From Cereibacter_A azotoformans (lineage in GTDB: Bacteria > Pseudomonadota > Alphaproteobacteria > Rhodobacterales > Rhodobacteraceae): DNA of 64,000 nucleotides. Below the pieces are notes generated by a model. The model ran no database searches. It had not been told where the DNA came from and saw only the letters and a list, made by a program, of their open reading frames with translations. The stretch lies in the NCBI RefSeq assembly GCF_003050905.1, contig NZ_QAOT01000009.1; one strand, 5' to 3'. This document shows, one piece after another, positions 24,516 through 33,570 of this stretch (positions within the stretch are counted from its first letter, which is position 1; every line of letters begins with the position of its first letter). The position numbers were made by a program, and so were the translations under genes.

Positions 24516-25844
24516 TCAGACGTAGTCCGCGCGGCTCAGGCCATATTTGGCCATCTTCTCGTTCAGCGTCCGCCGCGGCAGGCACAGTTCTTCCATGACG
24601 GCCACGATCGAGCCCTTGTGGCGACGCATCGTGTTGTCGATCAGCATCCGCTCGAACGCCTCGACATAATCCTTCAGCGGCTTGCCTTCGGTGGTCAGCG
24701 CGGGCCCCGACGCCTCGTTGTCGGCCATCAGCAGCGAGGCGATCGAGCCCGAGCCGCGCCGGTTCTGCAGCACCGCCCGCTCGGCGATGTTCACCAACTG
24801 GCGGACATTGCCGGGCCAGGGCGCCTGGAGAAGCTGGGCCGCCTCCTGCGCGGTGACCTGCGGCGCCTCGCAGCCATATTCCTCGGCGAACTGCTCGGAC
24901 ATGCGGGTAAAGAGGGTCAGGATATCCTCGCCCCGCATCCGCAGCGGCGGCAGCACGATCGTCATGGCGCCCAGCCGGTAATAGAGATCCGAGCGGAGCA
25001 CGTTTTCCAGCGTCGTGTCCGGCGCGTGCTCGTTGCAGATCGCGATGATGCGTGTCTCGGGCGGGGTGCCCTGTTCGTTGATCACCGTCAGCAGCCGCGA
25101 CTGGAGCGGGTGCGACAGCGACTCGATGTCCTCGAGGCAGAGCGTGCCGCCGCGAGCCTCCTCGACCAGCGGCAGGGAGCCGTCCTCGTTCGGGCCGAAG
25201 AGCTTGGCGGAGAGCTGATCCTCGGACCAGGCGGCGCAGGAGATGGTGACGAACTTGCGCCCGGCCCGCGCGCCGACCGCATGCAGCGCATGGGCCACCA
25301 GCGTCTTGCCGGTGCCGGTCTCGCCGTCGATCAGCACATGGCTGTCGGCCTGCCCCAGATCGAGGATATCCTCGCGCAGACGCTCCATCACCGGCGAGGA
25401 ACCGATCAGCTTCTTCATCAGCACGGTGCCGTCCGACAGCTCGCGCCGCAGCGCCCGGTTGTCGAGCGTCAGGCGCCGCTGCTGCGTCGCGCGCTTGGCA
25501 AGCTCGGTCATCCGGTCGGGGTTGAACGGCTTTTCCAGAAAGTCGAACGCGCCCACGCGCATCGCCTCGACCGCCATCGGCACGTCGCCGTGGCCGGTGA
25601 TCAGGATCACGGGCAGGCCCGAATCCATGCTCATCAGCTTCTTGAGGAAGGTCATCCCGTCCATGCCGGGCATCTTGATGTCGCTGACGACCACGCCGGG
25701 AAAGTCCGCGTTCAGGCCCTTCAGCGCCTCTTCGGCACTGGCGTAGGTTTCCGTGTCAAAGCCCGAGAGCGCAAGCCACTGGCTGATCGACTGCCGCATA
25801 TCGGCCTCGTCATCGACGATCGCCACCTTCATCGCACGCGCCAT
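24516..25844 (-). CDS. dctD: DctD-like NtrC-family response regulator lacking GAFTGA
   Basis: A 442-residue regulator paired with the kinase upstream. The receiver domain has DDEAD and the phosphorylation site D55 in SDIKMPG; the AAA+ domain has Walker A GETGTGKT (174-181) and a Walker B variant GTLCLEDIE (233-241); the C-terminal Fis-type helix-turn-helix is at about 405-435. The sigma-54-contacting loop, GAFTGA in true activators, is replaced by LFGPNEDGSLPL around 215-226. So it probably does not open sigma-54 promoters, as known for R. capsulatus NtrC which also lacks the loop. By neighbour and domain order it is DctD-like; target dct transport genes are not in the window. Confidence 0.82.
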   Translation of the reverse strand: MARAMKVAIVDDEADMRQSISQWLALSGFDTETYASAEEALKGLNADFPGVVVSDIKMPGMDGMTFLKKLMSMDSGLPVILITGHGDVPMAVEAMRVGAFDFLEKPFNPDRMTELAKRATQQRRLTLDNRALRRELSDGTVLMKKLIGSSPVMERLREDILDLGQADSHVLIDGETGTGKTLVAHALHAVGARAGRKFVTISCAAWSEDQLSAKLFGPNEDGSLPLVEEARGGTLCLEDIESLSHPLQSRLLTVINEQGTPPETRIIAICNEHAPDTTLENVLRSDLYYRLGAMTIVLPPLRMRGEDILTLFTRMSEQFAEEYGCEAPQVTAQEAAQLLQAPWPGNVRQLVNIAERAVLQNRRGSGSIASLLMADNEASGPALTTEGKPLKDYVEAFERMLIDNTMRRHKGSIVAVMEELCLPRRTLNEKMAKYGLSRADYV

Positions 25845-25853
25845 TGCTCTTCC

Positions 25854-27668
25854 TCACTCGGCTGCTTTCACGTCTGCGCCCAATATGGGGAGCTGGACCT
25901 CGAATACAGCCCCGCCTCCCTCGGCGTTTCGCGCCGTCAGCCGTCCCCCGAGATCCGTCACGATGCCCGACGAGATCGCAAGCCCGAGGCCCACACCCTC
26001 TCCGGGTTTCTTCGTGGTGTAGAAAGGCTCGAACAGGTTGTCGAGATCCTCGATTCCCTGACCATTGTCCCGGACGGTGAGGGTGGCCGTCTCGCCGGCC
26101 GCCAGAACGATGTCGATTTGCGGGCTGGCTACGCCCTTGGTGGCATCGAGCGCATTTCGCAGAAGGTTGATGATCACCTGCTCCAGCCGGAGCCGATCGG
26201 CCATCACCATGACGGGCTGGCGCGGCAGCGTCCGGGTGATGCGGACCACGCGGATCTTGAGCTGCGGCTCCATCATCGTCAGCGCCGACGAGACGCAGAT
26301 GCGCACATCCACCGGCTCGAAGGCCTCGCCCCCCTTCCGGGCATAGGACTTGAGCTGCCGCGTGATCGCCCCCATGCGCTCGATCAGGTCGTCGATCCGC
26401 TGGAACGAGGCCAGAGCCTCCTCGGTCCGCCGCCGCTGCAACAGCAGCTTTGCCCCCGCCAGATAGGTCTTCATCGCGGCGAGGGGCTGGTTCAGCTCAT
26501 GGCTCACCGCGGCCGACATCTCGCCCAGAGCGGCCAATTTCGAGGATTGCGCAAGGGTCAGCTCGGCCACGGCCAGATCCTTCTGCACCTTCTCGCGCTC
26601 GGCGATCTCTCGCTGCAAACGCGCGTTGAGCAGGCGAAGTTCCGCCGATTCGCGCTGAAACGACATGCTCTGCGACCAGGCCCGCCGCGACAGGAGATAG
26701 AAGGTCAGCGCAAGCAGGATCGCAAAACCCATGATCTCGAGCGCGAGAATGCCGTTCACCCGCTCGCGCACCGAGTCGTAGGCGGTGAAGGTGACGATGC
26801 GCCAGCCGCGGAAGGGCACGCGCGCGTCAGTCTTCATCACCGCCTCGCCCTTCAGGTAGGCGTCCGGCGGCTGCTGGGCCCAGTCGGCCGTGGCCTGCAG
26901 CGCGCGCCGGATCGCCGAGGGCGCATCGCGGGCGGCCAGCGCCTCCTTGATGGTCAGGCCCCGCCAGCGCGGCTCGGTCGCGAGGATCACGGTGCCGGTG
27001 CTGTCGGTGACCATCACCGCATCCTGCAGCCCCGCCCAGGCGCGCTCGTATTTCATCAGGTCCACCGCCACGACGATCACCCCCACGAGCCGATTGTCCG
27101 AGAGGATCGCCTTAGAATAGGTGAAGTCGAAGATGCCCGCGTCGCGCTGCGCCGAGGTGAAGACCGTATCGCGCGCCCGTTGCGCGTCGATGAAGAAGGG
27201 CTGGGTGCGGTGGCTCGTGCCGATCAGGTTGCGGTTCGTCGCCCCCACCGTCCGCCCGTCCTTGTCGAGCAGCATGATCGAGGCCGCGCCGATCTCGGTC
27301 TGGAACGAGATCAGCCGCTGCGAGGTGGCGGAATAGTCCCCCGACCCCAATGCCCCGATCAGCGCGGGATCCCGCGCAAGCAGCAGCGGCACGACCGAGG
27401 TGCGCTGCAACTCGGTCAGCAGGTTGCCGGAGTAGAGCGCCAGACGAAGCTCCGCGCGCGAGCGGGTGCTCTCGGTGAAGCGTTCGCTCATCCAGCGGTT
27501 GGTGATGAGCACCACGGCAACCGCCACCAGGATGAGCAGGACGACCACGAGCTTGACCCGCCAGCCGTGACCCGGCGGCGGCACCGGCGCATCGCTCTGA
27601 TAGCCCGTCTCCTGCATGGGCGGGAAGGTACTGAAGGGCGCCTGACGCAACAAGCGCCGCGCGATCAC
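25854..27668 (-). CDS. dctB: DctB-like sensor histidine kinase
   Basis: A 604-residue membrane kinase. Two helices (39-56 and about 307-327) flank a periplasmic PDC-type double sensor domain with TGLDF-like RDAGIFDFTYSKAIL and DLMKYERAW, as in the C4-dicarboxylate sensor DctB. A short coiled coil follows, then the H box with H390 (AAVSHELNQP) and an ATPase domain with NLLRNALDA and GLGLAISSGI. The start is open: GTG at 27668 overlaps the purQ stop, while ATG at 27617 is the alternative; neither has a clear ribosome site. It lies 9 bases before dctD. Sensing of succinate, malate or fumarate is inferred from family. Confidence 0.85.
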   Translation of the reverse strand: MIARRLLRQAPFSTFPPMQETGYQSDAPVPPPGHGWRVKLVVVLLILVAVAVVLITNRWMSERFTESTRSRAELRLALYSGNLLTELQRTSVVPLLLARDPALIGALGSGDYSATSQRLISFQTEIGAASIMLLDKDGRTVGATNRNLIGTSHRTQPFFIDAQRARDTVFTSAQRDAGIFDFTYSKAILSDNRLVGVIVVAVDLMKYERAWAGLQDAVMVTDSTGTVILATEPRWRGLTIKEALAARDAPSAIRRALQATADWAQQPPDAYLKGEAVMKTDARVPFRGWRIVTFTAYDSVRERVNGILALEIMGFAILLALTFYLLSRRAWSQSMSFQRESAELRLLNARLQREIAEREKVQKDLAVAELTLAQSSKLAALGEMSAAVSHELNQPLAAMKTYLAGAKLLLQRRRTEEALASFQRIDDLIERMGAITRQLKSYARKGGEAFEPVDVRICVSSALTMMEPQLKIRVVRITRTLPRQPVMVMADRLRLEQVIINLLRNALDATKGVASPQIDIVLAAGETATLTVRDNGQGIEDLDNLFEPFYTTKKPGEGVGLGLAISSGIVTDLGGRLTARNAEGGGAVFEVQLPILGADVKAAE

Positions 27669-28333
27669 GCCAGCGCCATCCCGCCCAGCAGCGCGCGGAA
27701 GAGGCCCATCCCGTCGGCGCCGCCCTGCTCGGCCTCGATCGCCCGCTCGGGGTGCGGCATCAGCCCCAGCACCCGGCGGTTGGCCGAGAGAAGGCCCGCG
27801 ATGTCCTGCATCGAGCCGTTGGGATTCTCGACATAGGTAAAGGCCACGCGGTCCTCGCCACGCAGCCGCGCCAGCGTCTCGGGATCGGCGGTGTAGTTGC
27901 CGTCATGGTGCGCGATGGGAAAGCGGACCACATCCTCCGGCGCCCAGCCCGAGGTGAAGGCGCTGTCGGCGGTCGCCACGCGCAGATCGACGGGGCGGCA
28001 GATGAACTTCAGCCCCGCGTTGCGCATGAGCGCGCCGGGCAGGAGGCCTGTTTCCGTCAGCACCTGAAAGCCGTTGCAGATGCCGAGGACATAGCCCCCC
28101 CGCTCGGCATGACGGATCATGGCGCCGGCGATCGGCGAGCGCGCCGCAATGGCGCCGCAGCGCAGGTAGTCGCCGAAGGAGAAGCCGCCCGGCACCCCCA
28201 CCACATCGACGCCCTCGGGCAGTTCGGTGTCCTTGTGCCAGACGCGGCTGACCGTGGCGCCCGCCTTCTCGAAGGCGGTGGCAAGGTCGCGGTCGCAGTT
28301 GGACCCGGGGAAGGTGATGACGGCGGCTTTCAT
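27665..28333 (-). CDS. purQ: Phosphoribosylformylglycinamidine synthase, glutaminase subunit
   Basis: A 222-residue class I glutamine amidotransferase that supplies ammonia to PurL in purine synthesis. The nucleophile is in YVLGICNGFQVL, the oxyanion region is VGVPGGFSFGDYLRCG, and LMPHPERA holds the catalytic His and Glu. The short form with PurS and separate PurL is usual in alphaproteobacteria. ATG at 28333 starts MKAAVITFPGSNCDRD. purL is not in the window; the following gene is dctB, whose GTG overlaps the stop. Confidence 0.95.
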   Translation of the reverse strand: MKAAVITFPGSNCDRDLATAFEKAGATVSRVWHKDTELPEGVDVVGVPGGFSFGDYLRCGAIAARSPIAGAMIRHAERGGYVLGICNGFQVLTETGLLPGALMRNAGLKFICRPVDLRVATADSAFTSGWAPEDVVRFPIAHHDGNYTADPETLARLRGEDRVAFTYVENPNGSMQDIAGLLSANRRVLGLMPHPERAIEAEQGGADGMGLFRALLGGMALA

Positions 28334-28504
28334 CGGCGGCGCTCCGGCTGGCAGAACTGGGGGCGGTGGCCGCGGGCAACGCCCGCGGTCGGACAGAGGC
28401 GTGGGCCCGGCGGAACCCGCGCCCCACATAACGCAATCCGCCCGACGCGAACAGTCCCGGGCGTGCCGAGCAGGCCGGACCGAAACCGGCCCGGCGACGC
28501 GGGC

Positions 28505-28744
28505 TCAGCCGATCTCGACCGTGTATTTCTCGATCACCGTGTTGGCGAGCAGCTTCTCGCACATCTGGCGTACCTCGGTCTCGGCCGCGGCGCGGTCGGT
28601 GGCGGCGAGATCCAGCTCGATCACCTTTCCCTGACGCACGCCCTCGACGCCCGAAAAGCCGAGGGTGCCGAGCGCGTGCCTCACCGCCTCGCCCTGCGGA
28701 TCGAGGACGCCATCCTTCAGCATGACATGGACGCGGGCTTTCAT
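28505..28744 (-). CDS. purS: Phosphoribosylformylglycinamidine synthase, PurS subunit
   Basis: A 79-residue structural subunit that joins PurQ and PurL in the FGAM synthase complex. It begins MKARVHVMLKDGVLDPQG and has ALGTLGFSGVEGVRQGK, both typical. It lies 14 bases after purC and 171 bases before purQ. Confidence 0.94.
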   Translation of the reverse strand: MKARVHVMLKDGVLDPQGEAVRHALGTLGFSGVEGVRQGKVIELDLAATDRAAAETEVRQMCEKLLANTVIEKYTVEIG

Positions 28745-28758
28745 CGCGGCAGGGCCTT

Positions 28759-29511
28759 TCAGTTGATCAGCGTGGGCTTGGGGGAATGGGTGACGTTCGA
28801 GGGCAGCACCCCCAGACGCCGGGCGAGTTCGGTATAGACATCCTGCAGCGGGCCCGGCTCGCGCGGGGCCCCGCCCTCGCCCTCGGCGCGCACGTCCCAG
28901 AGGCGGCAGCTGTCGGGGCTGATCTCGTCGGCCACGATGAGGCGCATGTAGTCGCCCTCCCAGATGCGGCCGACCTCGATGCGGAAGTCGGCAAGGCGGA
29001 TGCCCACGCCCATCATCACGCCCGACAGGAAGTCGTTCACGCGCAGCGCCAGCGCCACCACATCGTCGAGATCCTGCTGGCTGGCCCAGCCGAAGGCGAT
29101 GATATGCTCTTCCGAGACCAGCGGACAGCCGAGCTTGTCGTCCTTGAAGTAATATTCGACGATCGGGCGCGGCAGCGGCGTGCCCTCGGGGATGCCCAGC
29201 CGCTTCGAGATGCCGCCCGCAGCAAAGTTCCGCACCACCACCTCGAGCGGGATGATCTCGGCCATGCGGACAAGCTGCTCGCGCATGTTCAGGCGGCGGA
29301 TGAAGTGGGTGGGAACGCCGATGGCGTTCAGGCCGTTCATGAAGAATTCCGAAAGGCGGTTGTTCAGCACGCCCTTGCCCTCCAGCGCCGGCTGGGGCGG
29401 GCTCGAGGAGGCGCTTCCGTCGTCCTTGAAGTACTGGATCAGCGTCCCGGGTTCGGGCCCCTCATAGAGGATCTTGGCCTTGCCCTCGTAGACCTTCTTG
29501 CGACGTGCCAT
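28759..29511 (-). CDS. purC: SAICAR synthetase
   Basis: A 250-residue enzyme joining aspartate to CAIR in purine synthesis using ATP. KVYEGKAKILYEGPEPG at the start is the ATP-binding strand pair, VVRNFAAGGISKRLG and SEEHIIAFGW are substrate-site segments, and DFRIEVGRIWEGDY near residue 190 holds the metal-binding acid. Small difference: the loop after FKDD reads GSASSSPPQP where many have TAFNAQK. The ATG at 29511 begins MARRKKVYEG. Order purC-purS-purQ is that of other Rhodobacterales. A promoter lies at 29573-29601. Confidence 0.95.
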   Translation of the reverse strand: MARRKKVYEGKAKILYEGPEPGTLIQYFKDDGSASSSPPQPALEGKGVLNNRLSEFFMNGLNAIGVPTHFIRRLNMREQLVRMAEIIPLEVVVRNFAAGGISKRLGIPEGTPLPRPIVEYYFKDDKLGCPLVSEEHIIAFGWASQQDLDDVVALALRVNDFLSGVMMGVGIRLADFRIEVGRIWEGDYMRLIVADEISPDSCRLWDVRAEGEGGAPREPGPLQDVYTELARRLGVLPSNVTHSPKPTLIN

Positions 29512-29572
29512 GCACACTCCGATCGAACGACGAAGGGGGCGCGCACGGCGCACCCCGTTCAGGTTGCACTGG

Positions 29573-29601
29573 CCTATAAGCCAAGCCGCCCCGCCTCGCA
29601 A
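29573..29601 (-). promoter_or_regulatory. Probable purC promoter
   Basis: Minus strand TTGCGA (29601-29596), 17-base spacer, TATAGG (29578-29573). The leader would be about 55 bases. Confidence 0.45.
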
Positions 29602-29631
29602 GGCAATCGCGGGGCGCGGCCGTGCGCGCAC

Positions 29632-29660
29632 TTGCCCGGCCTTTGCGGCAAGGGCATATC
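29632..29660 (+). promoter_or_regulatory. Probable promoter of the zeta-subunit gene
   Basis: TTGCCC (29632-29637), 17-base spacer, CATATC (29655-29660). The start would be near 29667, 26 bases before the ATG. Confidence 0.4.
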
Positions 29661-29692
29661 AGGATCAAAGACACTCTAGGGGAGGACCATCA

Positions 29693-30013
29693 ATGACCAC
29701 CTTTGACGATCGCGAGCGCGCGTTCGAAAGCAAGTTCGCCCACGATGCCGAGATGCAGTTCCGCGCCGAGGTCCGGCGCAACAAGCTGGTGGGCCTCTGG
29801 GCGGCGGATCTGCTGGGCAAGACCGGCGACGAGGCGCAGGCCTACGCCCGCGAGGTGATCCAGGCCGACCTGCACGAGCCGGGCTTCGAGGATGTGGTGC
29901 GCAAGGTTGCGGCCGATCTGGGCGACAAGGCCTCGGCCGACATGGTGCGCGGCAAGATGCTGGAGCTGCTGCCGGTCGCCAAGGCGCAGCTGATGAGCGA
30001 AGCCGCGACCTGA
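29693..30013 (+). CDS. ATP synthase zeta inhibitor (DUF1476)
   Basis: A 106-residue helical protein that begins MTTFDDRERAFESKFAHDAE. This is the alphaproteobacterial DUF1476 family, whose Paracoccus member is the zeta subunit that blocks rotation of F1-ATPase in the hydrolysis direction through its N-terminal helix. The FDDRE-x-AFE-x-KFAHD start is the inhibitory segment. GGGGAGG precedes the ATG. The gene is monocistronic, divergent from purC and far from the atp operon, as in relatives. Confidence 0.88.
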   Translation: MTTFDDRERAFESKFAHDAEMQFRAEVRRNKLVGLWAADLLGKTGDEAQAYAREVIQADLHEPGFEDVVRKVAADLGDKASADMVRGKMLELLPVAKAQLMSEAAT

Positions 30014-30278
30014 TCGCGCCCTCAGCGGCAGGATCCTGCGGGACGGGCGCCGGTCGCGCCGCCCCTCTGAGGGGCGCGCGGTGACGTTCCGTCAGGCGGC
30101 AGGGGCGCCCGGTCAACCCGTCAGGCCACACGCCCGCCCACGGGCCCGTCCCGCTTCGGCCGGCAGCCGACCAACGCTGCCGGCAATATGGATTTGCCAC
30201 GCGGCCCGGCGCATGGCAGAGCTTCGCGCGAACGGCCCGCACTTCCTGCGCGCCGTCCCGGACCTCAGCGAGGACAAG

Positions 30279-31286
30279 ATGACCGACGCCCTTTCCCGCA
30301 TGCTCCAGACCCGCGAATGGCTCATGGCCGATGGCGCGACGGGGACCAACCTCTTCAACATGGGCCTCTCGTCCGGCGAACCGCCGGAACTGTGGAACAT
30401 CGACCGGCCGGACAATATCCGGGCCCTCTACCGGGCGGCGGTGGAGGCGGGCTCGGACATCTTCCTGACCAACAGCTTCGGGGGCAACGCCGCGCGGCTG
30501 AAGCTGCACGAGGCGCAGGGGCGGGTGGGCGAGCTCAACCGCACCGCCGCCGAGCTGGGACGCGAGGTGGCCGACGCCTCGGGCCGCACGGTGGTCGTGG
30601 CGGGCTCGATGGGCCCCACCGGCGAGATCTTCGAGCCGATGGGCACCCTCACCCACCGGATGGCGGTCGAGATCTTCCATGAGCAGGCCGAGGCGCTGAA
30701 GGCCGGCGGCGCGGACGTGCTGTGGGTCGAGACGATTTCGGCGGCGGAAGAGTTCAAGGCCGCGGCCGAGGCCGCGCGGCTGGCCGGCATGCCCTGGTGC
30801 GGCACGATGAGCTTCGACACGGCGGGGCGGACCATGATGGGCCTCACGCCCGCGGCGCTCGTCGATCTGGTGACGAAGCTGCCGAACCCGCCGCTGGCCT
30901 TCGGGGCCAACTGCGGCGTCGGCGCCTCGGACCTGCTGCGCACGGTGCTGGGCTTCACCGCGCAAGGGGTCGAACTGCCGGTGATCGCCAAGGGCAATGC
31001 GGGCATCCCCAAGTATCACGACGGCCACATCCATTACGACGGCACGCCCGACCTCATGGCCGAATATGCCGTGCTGGCACGGGATGCGGGGGCGCGGGTC
31101 ATCGGGGGCTGCTGCGGGACCATGCCGGAGCATCTCAGGGCCATGCGGGCCGCGCTGGAAATCCGGCCCAAGGGTCCGCGGCCCTCGCTCGAGACGATTT
31201 CGGAAGTTCTGGGGGGGTTCTCGTCGGCCTCCGATGGGTCGGACGATGCGGGGCCCACGCGCGAGCGTCGCCGGCGGCGGAGCTGA
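30279..31286 (+). CDS. bmt: Homocysteine S-methyltransferase (BHMT-like)
   Basis: A 335-residue zinc-dependent methyltransferase with a TIM-barrel homocysteine-binding domain. The start LMADGATGTNLFNMGL, the zinc cysteines in FGANCGVGAS and IGGCCGTMPEHL, and NSFGGNAARL are all present. It is usually named betaine-homocysteine methyltransferase. The separate corrinoid protein 1.4 kb downstream on the same strand suggests that here it is the homocysteine module of a split, cobalamin-dependent methionine synthase. The C-terminal 30 residues are low complexity (RERRRRRS). The upstream 265 bases hold several GC hairpins but no riboswitch I can support. ATG at 30279 follows GAGGACAAG. Confidence 0.85.
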   Translation: MTDALSRMLQTREWLMADGATGTNLFNMGLSSGEPPELWNIDRPDNIRALYRAAVEAGSDIFLTNSFGGNAARLKLHEAQGRVGELNRTAAELGREVADASGRTVVVAGSMGPTGEIFEPMGTLTHRMAVEIFHEQAEALKAGGADVLWVETISAAEEFKAAAEAARLAGMPWCGTMSFDTAGRTMMGLTPAALVDLVTKLPNPPLAFGANCGVGASDLLRTVLGFTAQGVELPVIAKGNAGIPKYHDGHIHYDGTPDLMAEYAVLARDAGARVIGGCCGTMPEHLRAMRAALEIRPKGPRPSLETISEVLGGFSSASDGSDDAGPTRERRRRRS

Positions 31287-31292
31287 GGAGAG

Positions 31293-31360
31293 GCCGGGGG
31301 CGGGGCTGTCTGCCCCTCCCCCGGACCCCCGCCCCGAGGATATTTGAGCCAGAGTGAAAG
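31293..31360. repeat. Dispersed intergenic repeat, copy C (inverted)
   Basis: Read on the minus strand it runs TTTCACTCTGGCTCAAATATCC, CGGGGC, a shorter G-rich middle without a clear hairpin, then GGGGCAGACAGCCCC. It follows the bmt stop and separates it from the convergent radical SAM gene. Confidence 0.7.
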
Positions 31361-31419
31361 CAGCAGGTTGGGTCACGTCCGCCGGGGCCTGTCACGCGGG
31401 CTGCACGGGCGGCGGGGTG

Positions 31420-32508
31420 TCAGAGCAGGGTCAGCTGGTCGCCCGGACGGGGCGGCGGGCGGAAGAGGTCGCAGCGCAGGGGTGGCTGCGCGCGGTCAAG
31501 CCCGTGGCGCGCCGTGGCCAGGCGGAAGCGCCGCGCCAGGAGATCGGACCAGATCCCCTCGCCGCGCATCCGCTTGCCCCAGGACGGATCATAGTCGCGG
31601 CCGCCGTGGACCTCGCGGATCCGCCCCATCATCTTGTCCGCACGTCCGGGATAATGGTCCTCGGCCCAGGCCCGCACCAGCGGGGCCACCTCGAGCGGCA
31701 GGCGCAGCATGATCCAGCTTGCCGCGACCGCGCCCGCCTCGGCCACCGCTTCCACGATCCGGTCCAGTTCGGGGTCGGTGAGGCCCGGGATCACGGGCGC
31801 GATCATCGCCCGCACGGGAATGCCCGCGCCGGTCAGCCGCCGGATCGTCTGGAGCCTGCGCGCGGGCGGCGGTGCCCGCGGCTCCAGCCGGCGGGAGAGA
31901 TCCGGATCGAGCGTCGTGACCGAGATGCCGACCCGGAGCAGGCCGTCGGCGGCCATCGGCGCCAGCAGGTCGAGGTCGCGTTCGATCAGCGTGCCCTTGG
32001 TGGTGATCGCGGTGGGGTGGCGGAAGTCACGGAGCACCTCGAGGATCTCGCGCATCAGCCGGTGCGTGCTCTCGATCGGCTGGTAGGGATCGGTGTTGGT
32101 GCCGAGAGCCACCGGCGCCACGCGGTAGGAGCGGGAGCGCAGCTCGCGCTCGAGCACGGCGGCGATGCCGGGGCGCGCGATCAGCCGGGTCTCGAAATCG
32201 AGGCCGGGCGAGAGGTTCAGATAGGCGTGGGTCGGCCGCGCGAAGCAGTAGATGCAGCCGTGTTCGCAGCCGCGGTAGGGGTTGATCGAGCGGTCGAAAG
32301 GCAGATCGGGCGAGCGGTTCCAGGTCAGGGCCGAGCGCGGCCGCTCGGTGCGCACCTCGGTGCGCAGCAGGCGCTCCTCCTCGGGCAGATCCCAGCCGTC
32401 GTGGAAGGCCTCGCGCCGCTCGGACTCGAACCGGCCGGTCTCGTTGGCCAGCGCGCCGCGCGCGCGCAGGCGCAGGGCGGGCGGAAGGCTGGGGTGGCGC
32501 GGACTCAT
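31420..32508 (-). CDS. PA0069-family radical SAM protein
   Basis: A 362-residue radical SAM enzyme. The 4Fe-4S cluster motif is CEHGCIYCFA (CxxxCxxC) near residue 83, next to INPYRGC and the typical TNTDPYQPIE further on. This family is distantly like spore photoproduct lyase but its reaction is unknown. It faces the corrinoid gene (divergent, 155 bases) and bmt (convergent), so it breaks up the methyl-transfer genes without being in their operon. The ATG at 32508 begins MSPRHPSLPP. Confidence 0.85.
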   Translation of the reverse strand: MSPRHPSLPPALRLRARGALANETGRFESERREAFHDGWDLPEEERLLRTEVRTERPRSALTWNRSPDLPFDRSINPYRGCEHGCIYCFARPTHAYLNLSPGLDFETRLIARPGIAAVLERELRSRSYRVAPVALGTNTDPYQPIESTHRLMREILEVLRDFRHPTAITTKGTLIERDLDLLAPMAADGLLRVGISVTTLDPDLSRRLEPRAPPPARRLQTIRRLTGAGIPVRAMIAPVIPGLTDPELDRIVEAVAEAGAVAASWIMLRLPLEVAPLVRAWAEDHYPGRADKMMGRIREVHGGRDYDPSWGKRMRGEGIWSDLLARRFRLATARHGLDRAQPPLRCDLFRPPPRPGDQLTLL

Positions 32509-32663
32509 GCCGGAAGTCTAGAACATTTACGGAACATGCACCAGCCCTCGCCCTGCCGGGAGGCTTGCTGTCGGCTTTCATCTGCCCCATGTCGCAAACC
32601 GATGAGTGCCGCCGGACCTTTGGTCGCATTCAGTCGGAAACCCTACGCCCGCAGGAGCCCGCC

Positions 32664-33362
32664 ATGGCTGACGACGAAGAGATCATCCTGTCCGAACTCG
32701 ACGACGAGGAACTCGTGCTGCAGATGCACGACGACCTCTATGACGGGATGAAGGACGAGATCGAGGAGGGCGTCCGGATCCTCATCGAGCGCGGCTGGAC
32801 GCCCTACGACGTGCTGACGCGCGCGCTGGTGGCGGGCATGACCATCGTGGGCAACGACTTCCGCGACGGCATCCTTTTCGTGCCGGAAGTGCTGCTCGCG
32901 GCGAACGCGATGAAGGGGGGGATGGTGATCCTCAAGCCGATGCTGGTTGAGACCGGGGCGCCGCGGATGGGCAAGATGGTGATCGGCACCGTCAAGGGCG
33001 ACATCCACGACATCGGCAAGAACCTCGTCGCGATGATGATGGAGGGTGCGGGCTTCGAGGTGGTGGATCTGGGAATCAACAACGCGGTCGAGAAATATCT
33101 CGAGGCTCTGGAGACGGAAAAGCCCGACATCCTCGGCATGTCGGCGCTGCTGACCACCACCATGCCCTACATGAAGGTCGTGATCGACACGCTGAAGGAA
33201 AAGGGCCTGCGCGACGACTATATCGTGCTGGTGGGCGGCGCGCCGCTGAACGAGGAGTTCGGGCGGGCGATCGGCGCCGATGCCTACTGCCGCGACGCCG
33301 CGGTGGCGGTCGAGACGGCGAAGGTGCATGTTGCGCGCCGCCACAACCGGATGAACGCCTGA
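32664..33362 (+). CDS. Corrinoid (B12-binding) protein
   Basis: A 232-residue protein with the plan of MtbC/MetH cobalamin modules. Residues 15-95 form the helical cap (DVLTRALVAGMTIVGNDFRDG), and the rest is the Rossmann-like cobalamin domain with GDIHDIGKNLV (the DxHxxG cobalt-ligand motif, about residue 115), SALLTTTMPYM and VGGAPLNEEF. It would carry the methyl group between a methyl donor protein and the homocysteine methyltransferase. The ATG follows GGAGCC. Two coupled genes of unknown role and a D-lactate dehydrogenase follow on the same strand. Confidence 0.9.
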   Translation: MADDEEIILSELDDEELVLQMHDDLYDGMKDEIEEGVRILIERGWTPYDVLTRALVAGMTIVGNDFRDGILFVPEVLLAANAMKGGMVILKPMLVETGAPRMGKMVIGTVKGDIHDIGKNLVAMMMEGAGFEVVDLGINNAVEKYLEALETEKPDILGMSALLTTTMPYMKVVIDTLKEKGLRDDYIVLVGGAPLNEEFGRAIGADAYCRDAAVAVETAKVHVARRHNRMNA

Positions 33363-33414
33363 GGGCTTCCCTGCAACGGTCGGAATGCCCAAGTCGGGGG
33401 GAAAGGAGATCTCC

Positions 33415-33570
33415 ATGCCCCCGACCCTGTTCCTCACCATGATCGTGACCGTCATCCTGGCCGCGGGGGTGACGGTCGCCCTCTTTCAGGGGGCCGGCTG
33501 GCCACTGGGCGCGCTGGGGCTCGTGGCGCTTCTGGCCAGCCTCCTGTTGCGGCTGCGGGGGCCGCGATGA
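33415..33570 (+). CDS. Small two-helix membrane protein
   Basis: A 51-residue protein with two predicted membrane helices (about 4-23 and 28-46) and a basic end LLLRLRGPR. No known domain. The ATG at 33415 is chosen over one at 33385 because AAAGGAG lies just before it. The stop overlaps the start of the DUF1638 gene (ATGA), so the two are coupled; it might anchor or regulate that protein. Confidence 0.65.
   Translation: MPPTLFLTMIVTVILAAGVTVALFQGAGWPLGALGLVALLASLLLRLRGPR

Noticed and set aside
30014..30278. Cobalamin or SAM riboswitch before bmt
   Set aside because: The region is rich in GC hairpins, but I could not find the conserved B12-box or SAM/SAH riboswitch core segments.
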